Source: [Haemophilus] felis
GTDB taxonomy: Bacteria > Pseudomonadota > Gammaproteobacteria > Enterobacterales > Pasteurellaceae
Assembly (NCBI GenBank): GCA_002015125.1
Contig: MUYB01000041.1
Span: forward strand, 1 to 46,577
Length of the DNA: 46,577 nucleotides
Direction of reading: 5' to 3'
Shown here: positions 46,521 to 46,577 of the stretch, piece by piece
Layout of the letters: every line of letters starts with the position of its first letter
How positions within the stretch are numbered: the first letter of the stretch is position 1
Program-made: the position numbers and the translations under genes
Notes under the pieces: generated by a model
What the model was told of the DNA's origin: nothing
What the model saw: only the letters and a program-made list of their open reading frames with translations
The model's database searches: none

Positions 46521-46577
46521 AAAACGAGAACAACCGCAAAATTGCTTAATTTTACGGGTTGTTCACCATTTGGTCTG

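Larger units (their letters stand above)
45332..46577 (-). mobile_element. IS200/IS605-type TnpB element, right end and gene (left end beyond window)
   Basis: The right end on the minus strand is TCAA (45335-45332), preceded by hairpin CCCTTGCC-TTTA-GGCAGGGG (45361-45342) with GAAT just before it. This is the same pattern as the mini-element at 36255-36502. Next comes an omega-RNA-like region and tnpB. The left end lies beyond base 46577. No tnpA is seen in the window, so it is either a tnpB-only (IS1341-like) element or its tnpA is outside. Confidence 0.8.

Noticed and set aside
1..46577. tRNA or rRNA genes
   Set aside because: No cloverleaf with GGTTCGAATCC-type T arm or rRNA sequence was noticed in the gaps between genes.

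Overview
The window is chromosomal DNA from a member of the Pasteurellaceae. I infer this from the AT-rich codon use, from core proteins that look like the Haemophilus/Pasteurella versions (RpoD, DnaG, Lon, RapZ, LptABC, MutH, OmpP1/FadL), from an IS1016-like insertion sequence, and from both 9-base uptake-signal cores of that family (AAGTGCGGT and ACAAGCGGT). I cannot fix the species. Avibacterium, Pasteurella, Haemophilus or a close relative would all fit.

Layout. (1) Bases 1-5482 are a decayed, IS-rich border. An IS1016-like end (1-28) cuts a two-domain AAA+ ATPase gene. Next come an intact DUF262/DUF1524 protein (GmrSD-like restriction family), a complete 713-bp IS1016-like element (3654-4366), and a recQ that has lost its 5' half to the IS and also carries a frameshift. 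(2) Bases 5491-19689 are a complete group 2 (ABC-transporter) capsule locus. The leftward block is kpsS-like, a GT2 glycosyltransferase, UDP-glucose dehydrogenase, a bifunctional chondroitin-synthase-like polymerase and a coiled-coil protein. The rightward block is kpsC-like, a vestigial AbiEi-type antitoxin fragment, and the export genes bexDCBA (hexDCBA). From the acceptor-domain signature of the polymerase I predict a chondroitin-like polymer (GlcA-GalNAc) on a Kdo linker. (3) At 19741-19984 a perfect 18-bp-arm hairpin meets a truncated phnA, which marks the right border of the capsule insertion. (4) From 20059 onward the genes are housekeeping: rpsU-dnaG-rpoD, tsaD-tdk, malQ, lon, waaF-waaC, a remodelled fructose PTS remnant (fruB plus an EIIB-like membrane protein), a lipoprotein, mobA, yihD-dsbA, maoP, trmA-rsmJ, lptC-lptA-lptB-ptsN-rapZ, mutH-ogt, ompP1/fadL and a YfcZ-family gene. 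(5) Two IS200/IS605-type sequences sit in this core. One is a mini-element (about 36255-36502) with no ORF but with both end hairpins and an omega-RNA-like segment. The other, at 45332 to the window end, is a TnpB element whose 5' end shows a frameshift.

How the genes work together. KpsC and KpsS would build the poly-Kdo lipid linker. The dehydrogenase supplies UDP-GlcA, the polymerase alternates GalNAc and GlcA, BexA/BexB pump the chain across the inner membrane, and BexC/BexD carry it to the surface. The two halves of the locus diverge from a shared 202-bp promoter region (13212-13413). The most notable features are the omega-RNA-bearing mini-element, the KfoC-length chondroitin synthase, the coiled-coil protein with a degenerate sulfotransferase-like N-terminus, and the EIIB-like cysteine-rich membrane protein left where fruK and the EIIC domain would be expected.
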